The notes below the pieces were generated by a model. That model was given only the letters and a program-made list of their open reading frames with translations. It did no database searches and was not told the DNA's origin. The position numbers were made by a program, and so were the translations under genes. 64,000 nt of DNA from JAWLHU01 sp041690255 (GTDB lineage Bacteria; Bacillota; Sulfobacillia; Symbiobacteriales; Symbiobacteriaceae), in contig JAWLHU010000009.1 of the NCBI GenBank assembly GCA_041690255.1, positions 62,001-126,000 of the forward strand. The letters are read 5' to 3'. Below are positions 55,666 to 63,951 of this stretch, piece after piece; the stretch's first letter is position 1; each line of letters opens with the position of its first letter.

Positions 55666-56871
55666 TTGGAATCGACCGTCCTCGTTATTGGCGTGGTCGT
55701 CCTGCTTGCCCTGATCTTCGAACTGACGAATGGCTGGAACGATGCCGCCAACGCCATCGCCACCGTCGTATCGACCAAGGTTCTCTCTCCCCGTGCCGCT
55801 GTGATTCTCTCTGCCTCCTTTAACGTGCTTGGCGCCCTGCTCAGCACCAAGGTGGCTGCCACCATCTCCGGCATGGTGAACGCCAGCATGATCAGCCCCT
55901 CCGCCGTCGCCGCCGCCATGATCGCCGGCTCGGTCTGGAATGCGGCCATGACCCGGCTGGGCATGCCCATCTCCGCCAGCCACGCCCTGCTGGGAAGCGT
56001 GACCGGCGCCGCCGTAGCTGCTGCCGGCACTGGCGCCCTGAAGTGGTCGGCCATTATGAAGGCGGTCCATGGCCTCTGGTCCTCGCCGCTGATCGGCCTC
56101 GTGATCGCCGCCGCCCTCGCCTTCCCACTGCTGAAGCTGGTCCCCCGCCTCCGCCTGCCGCTGGCCGGCCTGATGATCGTGGTGCTCGCCTACTTCTATA
56201 AGCCGTGGCTCGCCGTGGCTGCGCTCGTCTTCGTAGTCGGTCTCTTCATATACATGAGCCGGACCAAGCACGACGAGGACAGCTATTGGCGCAAGTTCCA
56301 GTTGGTCTCCGCCAGCCTCATGTCGCTGGCCCACGGCACCAACGATGCCCAGAAGGTCATGGGCGTGATCACCATGGCGCTGGTCGCCGGCCAGTTCCTC
56401 CCCGAAGGCGCTGCCCCTCCCCTTTGGGTCGTGCTCGCCTGCGCCGCCACCATGGGAATCGGTACCTACATGGGTGGCTGGGAAGTGATCAAGACACTCG
56501 GCCACAAGCTGACCGATCTGAAGCCGATTCACGGCTTCGCCGCCGAGACCGCCGCTGCTGCGGTCCTCTCTACGACCGCCCACCTGGGCATCCCCGTCTC
56601 CACCACCCACACGATCACCGGCTCGATCCTGGGCGTCGGTGTCGCCAAGGGCGATGTCAACTGGGGCGTTGCCAGCAAGATCGTGGTCGCCTGGGTCTTC
56701 ACCATCCCCGTCACGTTTGCCATCGGCTATGGCCTGGGTACCGGGATCACCAGCGTGGGTCTCTGGCCGGTCCTGGCCGTTGGAATCGCCCTGTTTGGTT
56801 TCATTGAGTTCTGGCACCGGGGCCGGTCCCGGCAGAACGGGCAGCCAGCTCTCGGGCACGGAGCCGACTAA
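55666..56871 (+). CDS. pit: Low-affinity inorganic phosphate transporter (PiT family)
   Basis: The 401-residue membrane protein has the duplicated PiT signature: ELTNGWNDAANAIATVV near the N-terminus and ASLMSLAHGTNDAQKVMGVI in the second half. It takes up metal-phosphate with protons. I start it at the TTG at 55666, 7 nt after GAGGAGG. The frame is open to an ATG at 55606, but that codon lies in the -10 box, and the TTG start gives the usual N-terminus. The Pho box upstream suggests phosphate-starvation control, unusual for the often constitutive PitA. Confidence 0.93.
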   Translation: MESTVLVIGVVVLLALIFELTNGWNDAANAIATVVSTKVLSPRAAVILSASFNVLGALLSTKVAATISGMVNASMISPSAVAAAMIAGSVWNAAMTRLGMPISASHALLGSVTGAAVAAAGTGALKWSAIMKAVHGLWSSPLIGLVIAAALAFPLLKLVPRLRLPLAGLMIVVLAYFYKPWLAVAALVFVVGLFIYMSRTKHDEDSYWRKFQLVSASLMSLAHGTNDAQKVMGVITMALVAGQFLPEGAAPPLWVVLACAATMGIGTYMGGWEVIKTLGHKLTDLKPIHGFAAETAAAAVLSTTAHLGIPVSTTHTITGSILGVGVAKGDVNWGVASKIVVAWVFTIPVTFAIGYGLGTGITSVGLWPVLAVGIALFGFIEFWHRGRSRQNGQPALGHGAD

Positions 56872-56890
56872 CTTCATCCGTCGCGTAAGA

Positions 56891-56934
56891 AAGGGCGCCC
56901 CCTGCCGCGGGGGCGCCCTTCATCGTCTTTTTTA
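56891..56934. terminator. Strong bidirectional terminator
   Basis: AAGGGCGCCCCC and GGGGGCGCCCTT form a 12-bp stem with a 6-base loop, followed by CATCGTC and a run of six T. It terminates pit and, in reverse, pepF, whose stop codon overlaps the T-run side. Confidence 0.9.
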
Positions 56935-58722
56935 CTTCTCCGTGAGCGCCAGGAACTGCTTCACGTCGGCGGCGGTCACATCGATCGCGGCCTGCCAGAA
57001 CTCCGGCCTGGTAAGATCGACGCCCAGGTGCTTCATGGCCAGATCTTCGACCCGCATCCGGCCGGTGTCCCGCAGGAGCGCCACGTACTTCTCCGCAAAG
57101 CCCGGCCCCTCCTGGAGCGCCCGGGCGTAAATGCCGGAGCTGAACAGGAAGCCGAAGGTGTACGGGTAGTTGTAGAACGGCTGGCCGGTGGAGTAGAAGT
57201 GGAGCTTCGACGCCCAGAAGTGCGGATGGTACTCAGAAAGGGCGTCGTGGTAGGCATCCTTCTGCGCCTGGGTCATCAGCTCGTTCAGCCGCTTGACCGA
57301 GACCAGCCCCTTCCGACGCTCCTCGTAGAAGCGGGTCTCAAAGAGGAAGCGGGCGTGGATGTTCATGAAGAAGGAAATGCCCCGCTCCGCCTTGTCCTCG
57401 ATCAGCGCCAGCTTCTCAGCATCGCTCTGGGCCGCCTTGACCGCCGCATCGGCTACGATCAGTTCCGCAAAGGTAGAGGCCGTCTCCGCCACGTTCATGG
57501 CGTAGCCCTGGGCCATTTGCGGCAGGTAGTTCATGACCGCCTGGTGGTAGGCGTGGCCCAGCTCGTGTGCGAGGGTCGCCACGTTGGAGGCGTTGCCGGC
57601 GTAGGTCATGAAGATCCGGGACTGACTCGCAACCGGGAAGGAGGTGCAGAAGCCGCCAGGCCGCTTGCCGGGCCGGTCCTCCGCCTCGATCCAGCTCTTC
57701 TCGAAGGCCATCTGCGCAAAGTCGGCCATATGGGGGCTGAAGCGGCGGAAGTGCTCGACGATGAAGTTTGCGGCCTCATCGTAGCTCACCTTGCCGGCGG
57801 CGCCGCCCACCGGGGCGCTCACATCGTACCAGGAAAGCTTCTCCAGGCCCAGCAGCTTCGCCTTCCGGTTCAGGAACTCGACGAAGATGGGCTTGTTCTT
57901 CTCAATCGTCTCCCACATGACATCCAGGGTCTCGGGGCGCATGCGATTGTTCTCCAGCGGCTCGGAGAGGATCGAATCCCAGCCCCGGTGCTTGTAGAGC
58001 TGGATCCGGAAGCCGGCCAGGTGGTTCAGGGCCTCCCCGATCAGCTCCGCCTGTTCGCCCCAGGCCTTCTCCCACTTGTCGAACATGGCGGCCCGGATCA
58101 GACGGTCGCCAGAGACCATCTTGTTGGCGGCCTGGCCCGCGGAGAGGTAGACCGTCTGCCCGTTCTCCTCCCAGGGGATCTGGATCCGGGCGACGACCGC
58201 ATCATACAGCCGGCCCCAGGCGTGGTAGCCGTCCACCATCAGGTCACCGGCCAACTGCTCCCGGTCGGGGTCCATCTTCATGGCAGCACGGGCCCGGCGC
58301 TCCCGGATGGGCCCGGCGATCGGCTCAAACTCCGGCTGCGCCAGCAGGGCTTCGAGGACATCATCCGCCAGTTGGAGGATCTGGTGGTCGAGCAGGGTCG
58401 AGACGGCGCCAAAGGCCGCTCCGATCTGGCTGACGCGACCGGCGGCGATCTTGGCCCCCTGGTCGGTCATGGACTGCGCATTCAGGCAGGAGACGAAGGC
58501 GCCGCCCTGACGAATCCGTTTGGCGATCTCCTGCACCTCGGTGAGAAGCGGTGACCAATGGCCCAGGTGGGCCGGGGTGGTGGGCAGGGCCACCGTGGTC
58601 AGCTTGGCCCGCAGGGCGGCAATATCGGCCTGCAGTTCATCGAGGAAGGCGGAGAACTGCGGCGACTCGCTCCCGCCCGGAAAGATCACCTCAAGATCCC
58701 AGGTCTGGCTCAGGTTCTGCAT
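56932..58722 (-). CDS. pepF: Oligoendopeptidase F (M3 family)
   Basis: The 596-residue peptidase has the M3 zinc motif TLAHELGHAYHQ (His386, Glu387, His390) and the downstream Glu in ASTFAELIVADA. The N-terminal helical PepF domain is complete. It cleaves short cytoplasmic peptides. AAAGGTGG lies 7 nt before the ATG at 58722; the longer frame to 58752 has no SD. Confidence 0.94.
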   Translation of the reverse strand: MQNLSQTWDLEVIFPGGSESPQFSAFLDELQADIAALRAKLTTVALPTTPAHLGHWSPLLTEVQEIAKRIRQGGAFVSCLNAQSMTDQGAKIAAGRVSQIGAAFGAVSTLLDHQILQLADDVLEALLAQPEFEPIAGPIRERRARAAMKMDPDREQLAGDLMVDGYHAWGRLYDAVVARIQIPWEENGQTVYLSAGQAANKMVSGDRLIRAAMFDKWEKAWGEQAELIGEALNHLAGFRIQLYKHRGWDSILSEPLENNRMRPETLDVMWETIEKNKPIFVEFLNRKAKLLGLEKLSWYDVSAPVGGAAGKVSYDEAANFIVEHFRRFSPHMADFAQMAFEKSWIEAEDRPGKRPGGFCTSFPVASQSRIFMTYAGNASNVATLAHELGHAYHQAVMNYLPQMAQGYAMNVAETASTFAELIVADAAVKAAQSDAEKLALIEDKAERGISFFMNIHARFLFETRFYEERRKGLVSVKRLNELMTQAQKDAYHDALSEYHPHFWASKLHFYSTGQPFYNYPYTFGFLFSSGIYARALQEGPGFAEKYVALLRDTGRMRVEDLAMKHLGVDLTRPEFWQAAIDVTAADVKQFLALTEK

Positions 58723-58941
58723 GAAGATCCACCTTTCTGTTCGTCCCATCAATTATTAACCCCATCCATCATATCCCTGGTTGGGATCGGGGGTCAAGGG
58801 TGCTCGCATATCCCCCGGACGGGCGGCATATTGGTTGTCAGCGGACTTCCGACAGGGAGGAGATGACGAATGTACAGAGTCAGGGCCCACCTTTTCGGCC
58901 TCTGGGTTCTCTTCCGCTGGCGCTACCCCCAAATTTCTCGC

Positions 58942-58971
58942 TTGACAGATGCAGGGCCTTGCCAGTAAAGT
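58942..58971 (+). promoter_or_regulatory. Promoter of the T-box/citramalate synthase transcript
   Basis: A perfect TTGACA at 58942-58947 is followed after 18 bases by TAAAGT at 58966-58971. Transcription would begin near 58978, just ahead of the T-box leader. Confidence 0.65.
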
Positions 58972-58989
58972 CATGCGTAATAGTTTTAT

Positions 58990-59278
58990 GATGACCAAGG
59001 GCAATGAGAAGGACGAGTACCCGGCCATCATGCCGTCACAGAGAGCGGATCACCTGCTGTAAGGTCCGCACGGCGATCCCGGCGAAGATCCCCTTCGAGC
59101 CGCCACCTGACGCTCCCCGTCCTCAATGGGGCAGATAGGCGTGGCCGGAACTCCACCGTTAGCGGGAGGCGGGTATGCCTGTACCCGGCAGAGCGGCCGC
59201 GGAAGCGGCAAGTTGGGTGGTACCACGGAGGCGTTATCGGCCCCCGTCCCTTCATCGTTTGATGGGGATGGGGGCTTT
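58990..59278 (+). ncRNA. T-box riboswitch leader, probable isoleucine specifier
   Basis: The leader has the T-box landmarks in order: a 5' AGAAGGACGAGTA segment, AGAGAG, a stem I hairpin GCGGA..ACCT-GCTGTA-AGGT-CCGC (59045-59069), a specifier region GCGAAGATCCCCTTCGAGCC with ATC (Ile) at 59088-59090, AGATAGGCGTGGCCGG and CCGTTA, the T-box GGGTGGTACCACGG (59215-59228), and a terminator. By strict spacing GAT (Asp) one base earlier is the rival specifier; Ile makes metabolic sense because the gene makes citramalate for isoleucine. Uncharged tRNA would favour the antiterminator and allow expression. Confidence 0.85.
59240..59278 (+). terminator. T-box regulatory terminator
   Basis: GCCCCCGTCCC and GGGATGGGGGC (with a G-T pair) form the stem, and TTTGCGTATTTT follows. 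It competes with the antiterminator that contains the T-box bulge. Confidence 0.8.
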
Positions 59279-59307
59279 GCGTATTTTGGCGAAAGGAGAT
59301 CATGCCG

Positions 59308-60891
59308 ATGCAGTCAGTGACCCTGTATGATACCACGTTGCGGGACGGCTCCCAGCGGGCGGGGATCTCCTTCTCCAGCCTGGACAAGCTCCGGATTGCG
59401 CGCCGGCTCGATGACCTGGGCATTTCCTACATCGAGGGCGGATGGCCTGGCTCCAACCCGAAGGATGAAGAGTTCTTCACCCTCATGCGGCAGCAGCCGC
59501 TCCGCCAGGCGAAGCTCGTCGCCTTCAGCTCCACCTGCCGGGCCGCCACCCACCCCGAGGAGGATGCCACCCTGGCGGCGCTCCTGGCCGCCGGGACCGA
59601 GGCGGTCTGCATCTTCGGCAAGTCCTGGGACTACCATGTCACCCAGGGCCTCGGCACCACCCTGGAGGAGAACCTGCGCATGATCCGCGACTCGGTCGCT
59701 TACCTGCGGCAGCAGGGGCGCGAGGTGATCTACGATGCGGAACACTTCTTCGATGGCGCCAGGCTGAACCTGGCGTACGCCATGGCGACGCTGGCGGCCG
59801 CCGTCGATGGCGGCGCCGACTGGCTGGTCCTCTGTGACACGAACGGCGGGACCCTGCCCGGCGAGGTGTCCCGGCTGGTCCGGCTGGTAGCGGAGCGCTT
59901 CCCCGGCATCCGGCTGGGGATCCACGCCCACGATGATTCGGGCCTGGGAGTGGCGAACAGCCTGGCGGCGGTCGAGACCGGCGTCACCATGGTCCAGGGA
60001 ACGATCAACGGCTATGGCGAGCGCTGCGGTAACGCCAATCTCTGCACCGTCATCCCGAACCTGCAGCGGAAGATGGGGTACGAATGCCTGCCCCCTGAAC
60101 GCCTCGCAGAACTGACGGCGGTCAGCCACCTGGTCAGCGAGGTGGCCAACCTCCCCTCCTGGGAGGCCCAGCCCTATGTGGGGCGGAACGCCTTCACCCA
60201 TAAGGCCGGCGTCCACGTCAGTGCCCTGCTGAAGGACCCGGCTATGTATGAGCACCTGGAGCCGTCTGCCGTCGGCAACGAGCGCCGGGTGTTGATCAGC
60301 GAGCTGGGCGGCCGCTCCAACCTGCGCCACACCTTCGGCCATGCCCTGACGGAGAACGAGACCGCCGCACTGATCCGGCTGGTCAAGGAGCGGGAGAGCC
60401 AGGGCTACCAGTACGAGGGGGCCGAGGCCTCCCTGGCGGTACTGGCGCACAAGGGCGATGCCCCCTTCCGGGTGCTCGGCCTGAAGCTGATGGTGACCGG
60501 CGACAGCGACGGCCCGACCGAGAGCGAGGTCTCGATCAAACTCCAGGTGGGAGAGCAGGTGGTCCATACCGCAGCGGAGGGGAACGGCCCGGTCCACGCC
60601 CTCGACTCCGCCCTGCGCAAGGCCCTGGCCCAGGTCTATCCCCAGGTTGCCCGGGTCGAGCTGCTGGACTACAAGGTCCGGGTGCTGGAGGGCTCACAGG
60701 GCACCGGGGCGATCGTGCGGGTTCTGATCGAGTCCGGCGATGGGGTCAAGACCTGGTCGACCGTCGGCGCCTCGAGCAACATTCTGGAGGCCTCGTGGCA
60801 GGCCCTGGCCGACAGCCTGACGTATTTCCTGGTGAAACGGGGGGAGATAAATGAAACCCTACGATTCGGTCCTGCGGATGGTCCTGTCTGA
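59308..60891 (+). CDS. cimA: (R)-citramalate synthase, CimA type
   Basis: The 527-residue DRE-TIM enzyme has the catalytic motif LYDTTLRDGSQRAG at its N-terminus, the HxH metal motif GIHAHDDSGLGVANS, and a C-terminal LeuA-type regulatory domain (about 385-515). Length and the YIEGGWPGSNPKDEEFF segment fit the citramalate synthase subfamily, not LeuA. It condenses acetyl-CoA and pyruvate for threonine-independent isoleucine synthesis. I prefer the ATG at 59308, 9 nt after GGAG, over the ATG at 59302, which is 3 nt away. It is controlled by the T-box upstream. Confidence 0.9.
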   Translation: MQSVTLYDTTLRDGSQRAGISFSSLDKLRIARRLDDLGISYIEGGWPGSNPKDEEFFTLMRQQPLRQAKLVAFSSTCRAATHPEEDATLAALLAAGTEAVCIFGKSWDYHVTQGLGTTLEENLRMIRDSVAYLRQQGREVIYDAEHFFDGARLNLAYAMATLAAAVDGGADWLVLCDTNGGTLPGEVSRLVRLVAERFPGIRLGIHAHDDSGLGVANSLAAVETGVTMVQGTINGYGERCGNANLCTVIPNLQRKMGYECLPPERLAELTAVSHLVSEVANLPSWEAQPYVGRNAFTHKAGVHVSALLKDPAMYEHLEPSAVGNERRVLISELGGRSNLRHTFGHALTENETAALIRLVKERESQGYQYEGAEASLAVLAHKGDAPFRVLGLKLMVTGDSDGPTESEVSIKLQVGEQVVHTAAEGNGPVHALDSALRKALAQVYPQVARVELLDYKVRVLEGSQGTGAIVRVLIESGDGVKTWSTVGASSNILEASWQALADSLTYFLVKRGEINETLRFGPADGPV

Positions 60892-60943
60892 GCTGCGTGC
60901 CATGCCGGAGGTGGATGCCTGGCCCCTGCCCCGTCCCCAATGA
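60851..60943 (+). CDS. Possible 30-residue small protein overlapping the cimA 3' end
   Basis: GGGGGGAG lies 4 nt before an ATG inside the end of cimA, opening a 30-codon frame in another phase (MKPYDSVLRMVLSELRAMPE and on to WPLPRPQ). The first 20 residues could form an amphipathic helix. The good SD and position suggest coupled translation. Homologues behind other cimA genes would be needed to accept it. Confidence 0.4.
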   Translation: MKPYDSVLRMVLSELRAMPEVDAWPLPRPQ

Positions 60944-60947
60944 CAAA

Positions 60948-60979
60948 GCCGGTCACGACGACATGGCGTCATGACCGGC
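60948..60979 (+). terminator. Terminator-like hairpin after cimA
   Basis: GCCGGTCA and TGACCGGC pair across a 16-base loop, followed within 20 bases by a second, stronger palindrome. Confidence 0.5.
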
Positions 60980-60994
60980 GACAGCGCACAAGTC

Positions 60995-61020
60995 GACCGC
61001 CCGCCAATTGGCGGGCGGTC
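60995..61020. terminator. Perfect palindrome terminator between cimA and the tRNA genes
   Basis: The 26-base sequence is fully self-complementary (GACCGCCCGCCAA followed by its complement). It lies directly after the tRNA-Leu 3' end on the minus strand and after cimA on the plus strand. Confidence 0.75.
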
Positions 61021-61022
61021 GT

Positions 61023-61113
61023 TGGTGCAGATGGGGAGACTCGAACTCCCACCGGGAGTGGTTACCCGACACGGTCCTGAGCCGTGCGCGTCTGCCAATT
61101 CCGCCACATCTGC
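61023..61113 (-). tRNA. tRNA-Leu (anticodon CAG), CCA encoded
   Basis: The minus strand gives a class II tRNA: acceptor GCAGATG pairs with CATCTGC, the anticodon arm is CACGG-CTCAGGA-CCGTG (anticodon CAG), a long variable arm follows, and GTTCGAGTC is the T-loop. The CCA end is encoded. Confidence 0.95.
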
Positions 61114-61133
61114 GTAACCAGGGAGAATGAAAC

Positions 61134-61210
61134 TGGCGGAGGCGACGGGATTCGAACCCGCGGTCTCGGCCGTGACAGGGCCGCATGTTAGGCCTCTACA
61201 CCACGCCTCC
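61134..61210 (-). tRNA. tRNA-Asp (anticodon GTC), CCA encoded
   Basis: On the minus strand acceptor GGAGGCG pairs with CGCCTCC, the anticodon arm is CGGCC-CTGTCAC-GGCCG (anticodon GTC), and GGTTCGAATCC is the T-arm. The CCA end is encoded. It lies 20 bases upstream of tRNA-Leu in the same transcript. Confidence 0.95.
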
Positions 61211-61252
61211 GTACTCGCCTTCACCGCAGCGCTTGCGGTGTCGACGAATGCT

Positions 61253-61281
61253 ACTATACCATGCCCTTTCACACCACGCAA
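61253..61281 (-). promoter_or_regulatory. Promoter of the tRNA-Asp/tRNA-Leu transcript
   Basis: Read on the minus strand, TTGCGT (61276-61281) and TATAGT (61253-61258) are separated by 17 bases, about 43 bases before tRNA-Asp. Confidence 0.65.
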
Positions 61282-61394
61282 GACGGAAAATCGGTCCAGC
61301 CCCTGCTTGACAAAAACATGAAGGAATCCCATCCAGCTTGTCGAACCACCATTCAGTTAACTGTGAAATTCTGGACATGCGGAGGATGGGCCCT

Positions 61395-62360
61395 ATGCGT
61401 CTCCGATTGGTCATGGTTCTCTTGCTGATTCAGCTACTTTCAGCTTGCAGCCGAGCGGTGGTGCCGCCCTCCAGCGGCCCGGGCACGGCGAGCGCCATTC
61501 GGATTGCCACAGCGACGCGTACAGGTGTCTACTACCCGGTGGGCCAGGCAATGGCCGAACTCTGGGCGAGTCAGTTGCCCGACGTGACACCCTCAGTCCT
61601 TCTCACCGGCGGTGCGCCCGAGAACATCGAACTGCTCATGAACGGCGAGGCCGAGGTCGCCTTTGCCCAGAGCGGGGTCGTCTATAACACGGTGACCGCC
61701 GACCGTAAGGGCGCCGAGACCCGAGAGGCCCTTCGCGGGCTCACCTACCTCTACCCCAACGTCATCCACCTGGTCGTCCGAACCGACTCGGGCATTACCA
61801 CACCTGCAGACCTGAAGGGGAAACGGTTCGTACCCGGGCCGCCTTCGAGTGCAGCGGTCATCAACTCCACCGAACTGCTGGCCCTCTACGACCTGACCCT
61901 GCGCGATCTTCAGGTCGAGTACCTCAGCTACGAGGACGCGGCGGCCGCCCTGATCGCCGGCGAGGCAGATGCCGCGCTGATCCCCGGGGGCCTGCCCACC
62001 GAGGCGGTCCGGACCATGCTGGCCTCCGGCAGGACCACCCTGCTCCCACTGGACGCCGCCAGGGTGGTGAAGCGCTACCCATGGTACCTCCCCTACACCG
62101 TCTGCGCCGACTCCTACCCCGGCCTGGTCCAGGACGTCCGAACCGTGGCGGTGGCCAACATATTGATCGGGCGGGCCGACTTGCCCGACGAGCTGGTCTA
62201 CCAACTGGTCCGGACGCTGTATGGGCACTCGGCCGACCTGCAGCGGGCGCACCCGGCGGCCCAACTAAAGCCGTCCATGGCCCTTCAGGGGATCACCGGC
62301 GTCCTGGAGCTTCACCCCGGCGCTGCCCGCTACATGAAAGAGGTGGGAACCCTGCCATGA
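61395..62360 (+). CDS. TAXI-family solute-binding lipoprotein
   Basis: The 321-residue protein has a lipoprotein signal (LLLIQLLSACSRAV) and the TAXI fold: IRIATATRTGVYYPVGQAMA, the GGAPENIELLMNGEAEVAFA segment, and TPADLKGKRFVPGPPSSAA. TAXI proteins usually serve a fused TRAP permease, but none is next to it; its stop codon overlaps the start of a histidine kinase. The ATG at 61395 has GGAGG 9 nt upstream. It is probably an extracytoplasmic co-receptor for the kinase, by analogy with TctC-like binding proteins. Confidence 0.88.
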   Translation: MRLRLVMVLLLIQLLSACSRAVVPPSSGPGTASAIRIATATRTGVYYPVGQAMAELWASQLPDVTPSVLLTGGAPENIELLMNGEAEVAFAQSGVVYNTVTADRKGAETREALRGLTYLYPNVIHLVVRTDSGITTPADLKGKRFVPGPPSSAAVINSTELLALYDLTLRDLQVEYLSYEDAAAALIAGEADAALIPGGLPTEAVRTMLASGRTTLLPLDAARVVKRYPWYLPYTVCADSYPGLVQDVRTVAVANILIGRADLPDELVYQLVRTLYGHSADLQRAHPAAQLKPSMALQGITGVLELHPGAARYMKEVGTLP

Positions 62361-63949
62361 GACGCCCCTCCTCCTGGCGGATTCAGACCAAGACGATCGT
62401 CCTGGCCGGGGCGCTGGTGCTGGTTGTCCTACTTGTCACAGCCGTACCCGTCCTCTTCCTCGCTGCCGGCAGCCTCGAAGCACAGGTCGGCACCCGTGCG
62501 CTGGATATCGCCCGGACACTTGCGGCCAGTCCCGTGCTCCAGGAGGCGTTCTACCTCCCCGATCCGATCCGGGAGATCGCTCCCATGGCCGACCAGATCC
62601 GGCGCGCCACCGAGGCCGATTACGTGATGGTCCTGGATCGAAGCGGCCGGCGGTACTCTGCGCCGGTGCCGGAACACCTCGGCACCGCCACAGCAGCCCT
62701 GGACTACGGGCCGGCTCTCATGGAGGGCAAGGAGTTCTACACCCGGCTACAGGAGGGGCGAATCTCCGCCCTGACCGGAGTGGCTCCTGTCTACGGGCGG
62801 GATGGCGAGCTGGTCGGTCTCGTCTCCGTAGGCTTCCGGCTGGAAGGCGTCGCCCAGTTGATCCGGGGTTTCAGCCTCCAGGTTGGGGCGATGGCAGCCG
62901 TAGGCCTGGCGATCGGTGCAGCCGGGGCCTTCCTGCTGGCCCGCCACATCAAACAGCAGATCTGGGGGCTGGAGCCGCCGCAGATCGCCGCCCTGCTCGA
63001 AGAGCGAACCTCGATTCTCGAGTCGGTTCGGGAGGGGATCATCGCGATCGATGAAGACGAGCGGGTCACCATGGCCAACCACGAGGCCCGCCGCATCCTC
63101 AGCCTGGCTGATGACCCGGTAGGCCGGCTGATCAGCGAACTCATCCCCAACTCGCTGATGCCCACAATCCTGCAGACGGGAGAGGCCCACTACGACCAGG
63201 AGATGATCCTGGGCGGACGCGTCGTCGTTGTCAATCGGGTGCCCATGCGCCATGCGGGGCGGGTGGTCGGTGTGGTCTCCAGCTTTCGCGACCGCACCGA
63301 ACTGAACGAGCTCGTGGGCGAACTGACAGCGGCACGGCGCTACAGCGAGGCGCTCCGGGCCCAGGCCCACGAGTTCAACAACCGGCTCCATGCGGTGGCA
63401 GGTCTCCTGCAGCTGGGTGCGATCGATGAGGCCCTGGAGTATATCCTCCGATCCCAGGGCGAGCATCAGCACCTGCTGGATCTCCTGGTCCGGCTGGTAC
63501 CCGATCCGATGGTCGAGGCGATTATCATGGGCAAGTACAACCGGGCCGCTGAACTCCACGTCCGTTTTGAGCTGGATCCGGCCAGCCAGTTCGACCGAGC
63601 CGTGAAGCTCCTCGGGACCGATCTCCTGATCACCGTGCTCGGGAACCTCCTGGACAACGCCATCGAGGCGGTTCAGGGGCTGCCCGAGGACCGACGGTGG
63701 GTCCGCCTCTGCCTGACCGACCAGGGGCCCGAGATCCGCATCAGCGTGGTGGATGGCGGGCCGGGCGTACCGCCGGAGATGCGGGCCCGGATCTTCGGCG
63801 ATGGCTTCTCGACCAAAAAAGGCAAGGGCCGGGGCTTCGGCCTGGCCCTGGTCCATCTCCTGGTCACACAAGCGGGTGGCAGGATTACGGTCGATGGTGG
63901 CGATGCGGCACCCAGCCGCTTCCTGGTTACCTTTGAGGGAGGTGCGTAG
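62357..63949 (+). CDS. CitA/DcuS-type sensor histidine kinase
   Basis: The 530-residue kinase has a membrane segment (about 15-38), an extracytoplasmic PAS/PDC sensor (40-170), a second membrane segment (about 172-196), a cytoplasmic PAS domain (215-315), an SPOB-type phosphorylation site RAQAHEFNNRLHAVAGL (His338) and HATPase_c with LLDNAIEAV, DGGPGVPPE and GRGFGLALV. The HEFNN-type H-box is specific for di- and tricarboxylate sensors. Its ATG shares ATGA with the TAXI gene stop, and a response regulator follows after 2 nt. Confidence 0.93.
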   Translation: MRRPSSWRIQTKTIVLAGALVLVVLLVTAVPVLFLAAGSLEAQVGTRALDIARTLAASPVLQEAFYLPDPIREIAPMADQIRRATEADYVMVLDRSGRRYSAPVPEHLGTATAALDYGPALMEGKEFYTRLQEGRISALTGVAPVYGRDGELVGLVSVGFRLEGVAQLIRGFSLQVGAMAAVGLAIGAAGAFLLARHIKQQIWGLEPPQIAALLEERTSILESVREGIIAIDEDERVTMANHEARRILSLADDPVGRLISELIPNSLMPTILQTGEAHYDQEMILGGRVVVVNRVPMRHAGRVVGVVSSFRDRTELNELVGELTAARRYSEALRAQAHEFNNRLHAVAGLLQLGAIDEALEYILRSQGEHQHLLDLLVRLVPDPMVEAIIMGKYNRAAELHVRFELDPASQFDRAVKLLGTDLLITVLGNLLDNAIEAVQGLPEDRRWVRLCLTDQGPEIRISVVDGGPGVPPEMRARIFGDGFSTKKGKGRGFGLALVHLLVTQAGGRITVDGGDAAPSRFLVTFEGGA

Positions 63950-63951
63950 CC

